A stretch of DNA of 64,000 nt from Aphanomyces cochlioides (Eukaryota > Oomycota > Saprolegniomycetes > Saprolegniales > Verrucalvaceae), in contig JAHQRK010000022.1 of NCBI GenBank assembly GCA_019828595.1, forward strand, positions 1,302,001 through 1,366,000. Direction: 5' to 3'. Within the stretch, counting starts at the first letter, position 1, and each line of letters begins with the position of its first letter. A model generated the notes under the pieces. It made no database searches. It had not been told where the DNA came from and worked only from the letters and a program-made list of their open reading frames with translations. The position numbers and the translations under genes are program-made. Positions 62,481 to 64,000 of this stretch are shown one piece after another.

Positions 62481-63593
62481 TCCTTTTTCGACCCAAATCA
62501 ACTTTTTTTGCTTCCCGAATGATATCTCGGCCAATATTTTCTTCCCAACACACGCTATCTCTTATGGCACCTCACATGCTCTTCTTTCAACCGCATCACA
62601 ACCCGTCATCCCCGCACGCCGACGAAATGCGTGTAAAATGACAAAAGTACTAGACTTTGCGTCTCCATTTCTCATCCATGAGGCAAGTGTACCAATCATA
62701 AAACACGCATAAATAGAACAGTTCAAACTGGACTTTCACCGAGACCCTGACACGACAAATATTCCATCTCAGTTTCACTTCAGAAAGGACGATTTTAAAT
62801 CCTCATTGACTTGGAGGGGACGCTACTTGAGAAACCCTTCCAGTCATTCCTTACTCTCTTCAAAGCAACAAACTTTTCCAAAATGGACCCAACTTAAACT
62901 TAACCACACTAAACAAATCTCAACAACAGGTAGCTCCAAAGAAACAGCGATTCGTTCAAATGAATACACAATCGTATCAACCGAGCGCTGGATAGACACA
63001 TCCACTCGACCTCAGAGTATGTCTCTCAAAACAATGACAGACAAGATGGAAGAGAGCATCCAATTGGACCGTTGGAACTTATTATAGATTCCAAGATACA
63101 TATATGTAGATGATTACAGGAGGTCCATCGTTCCCTGTGAGTTTGTGTGTTTAGACTCGTTTTTTGTGGGAGGGGGCGATGATCCGCTTTTGGTTTGAAA
63201 TGAAAGTATTTGAATAGGTCTACGAGAGGAGACAAACTTTTTCTCCCAAGCCCTTCGAGTATTGCATGTTGGCGAGGACTGACCACTCAGTTTGTCTAGG
63301 CTTTGGTTGCGAAAATAGAGTGCGCTGAAGGATTTTTGTGTCCAGAGTCGTCGTGAATGGTATGGAAACAGATCACAGACGTGGAGAGAGGAGATGATGT
63401 TTGTGACTTGTGAGGTCGAGTCTATCGTGGGCCGTGTGGTGACAGGATGTTAGTATAGGCGATGTTGTTGTGTGTGCTGACGTGATGGGTTTGGCGTTGA
63501 ATGTGTGACAAGGATAGTGTTCCAATGGTTGTGAGAGGGTGCTGGTGTGTGATTGATGTGAATGATGAGCAAGGTAGGCATAGTAGACATGGA

Positions 63594-64000
63594 GGTCTTA
63601 TAGTGTAGCGGTTATCACGTCTCCTTGACGTGGAGAATGAGGGGGGAAATTGGCTCAGTGGTAGAGCACACGCTTCGTAAGCGAGAGGTCACCGGTTCGA
63701 TCCCGGGCTAGGACGAGGGATTTGCAACCCCTCCACCCCCCCTGTCCGAAAGCACGGTATTTAATGGGATGTATGTGATCGGGAAACTTAAGTGCGCCTC
63801 GAACTTACAAGAGAAGGATTGTCCGGAAGCGGTTACCGGAATGAAAGTGTCAGTTTAATGTGGCCGTTCTGTAAAAACGTGTCGAATCGCTGTACTACCG
63901 AAAAGGTAGAACTATCAAGACAAAGCCGTTAGACCTGGTCCAGCTGAGTTAAAGTAGTTCATATCCACTATAACCTAGGTAATATACTCAATAAACCTTG
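63594..64000 (+). pseudogene. tRNA-Val locus split by SINE (unit 38), cut by window end
   Basis: nt 1-44 at 63594-63637. Only TTG of the right-hand target copy (63998-64000) is inside the window. Confidence 0.9.
63638..63997 (+). mobile_element. tRNA-headed SINE, copy 18
   Basis: 360 bp, complete up to its CC end just before the window edge. Confidence 0.92.

Larger units (their letters stand above)
1..64000 (+). repeat. Tandem array of a 1,186-bp tRNA-Val unit (38 loci)
   Basis: The same unit recurs from end to end in one orientation. Spacing between successive tRNA genes is 1,186 bp in uninterrupted units. It is 1,185 bp in two units, each with a single-base loss (near 1519 and near 24959), and 1,187 or 1,560 bp where one extra T is present (near 57375 and 60121). 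Spacing rises to about 1,559 bp where one SINE is present, 1,907 bp where two are present, and 7,364 bp where the LINE is present. Units differ by only a handful of single-base changes, as expected of an array homogenised by unequal exchange or gene conversion. Both ends of the array lie outside the window. Confidence 0.98.

Noticed and set aside
1..64000. CRISPR array or bacterial repeat region
   Set aside because: The repeat is 1.2 kb without unique spacers. Pol III boxes, T-run terminators, absence of encoded CCA and an APE LINE mark eukaryotic DNA.
1..64000. The array as a pure assembly artefact
   Set aside because: Private single-base variants, indels, a nested SINE and varied occupancy argue that real units were resolved. 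The exact copy number and the two LINE copies still cannot be verified from sequence alone.

Overview
The window is one eukaryotic tandem array. A 1,186-bp unit carrying a single tRNA gene is repeated head to tail, always on the + strand, from base 1 to base 64000. I count 38 tRNA loci, the last cut by the window edge. The tRNA folds as a 73-nt cloverleaf with anticodon GAC and resembles animal tRNA-Val closely. It has internal A and B boxes, no encoded CCA, and two T-run RNA polymerase III terminators. These traits, together with an APE-type LINE and a tRNA-derived SINE, make the source a eukaryote. The LINE protein style (APE endonuclease, YADD reverse transcriptase, C-terminal CCHC finger) recalls elements of early-diverging fungi and the site-specific Tx1-like group, but I cannot fix the taxon.

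Layout. Bases 1-4224 hold three intact loci. Bases 4225-17839 hold two loci each split by an apparently identical 6,165-bp, 5'-truncated LINE, one unit apart. Bases 18953-30811 hold ten consecutive intact loci. From 30812 to the end, 18 of 23 loci are split by a ~360-bp tRNA-headed SINE, one of them by two SINEs in series; intact loci remain at 37395, 44816, 49122, 50308 and 57731. In total 18 loci are intact, 2 carry a LINE and 18 carry SINEs.

The main discovery is that LINE and SINE use exactly the same target. Every element lies between tRNA nt 44 on its left and a repeated nt 32 on its right, so the 13-bp duplication TTGACGTGGAGAA is the anticodon loop, the 3' anticodon strand and one more base. 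The SINE ends in an 18-nt tail that matches the LINE tail at 16 of 18 positions, which marks it as a likely non-autonomous partner of that LINE. Both elements end in CC, the same two bases that precede the target in the tRNA, so the right junction rebuilds the target site. One locus (33974-34681) shows a second SINE placed into such a rebuilt site. The SINE has no T-run of its own, so a Pol III transcript would continue into the tRNA 3' half and stop at the host terminators. That would give RNA whose 3' part can pair with the nicked target strand.

Outside the tRNA and the elements, the spacer looks non-coding. It has a marked C-rich to G-rich switch centred on a 12-bp palindrome. Shared single-base variants recur every five units from 37348 on, so much of the SINE load was probably spread by array amplification (unequal exchange) and not only by retrotransposition.
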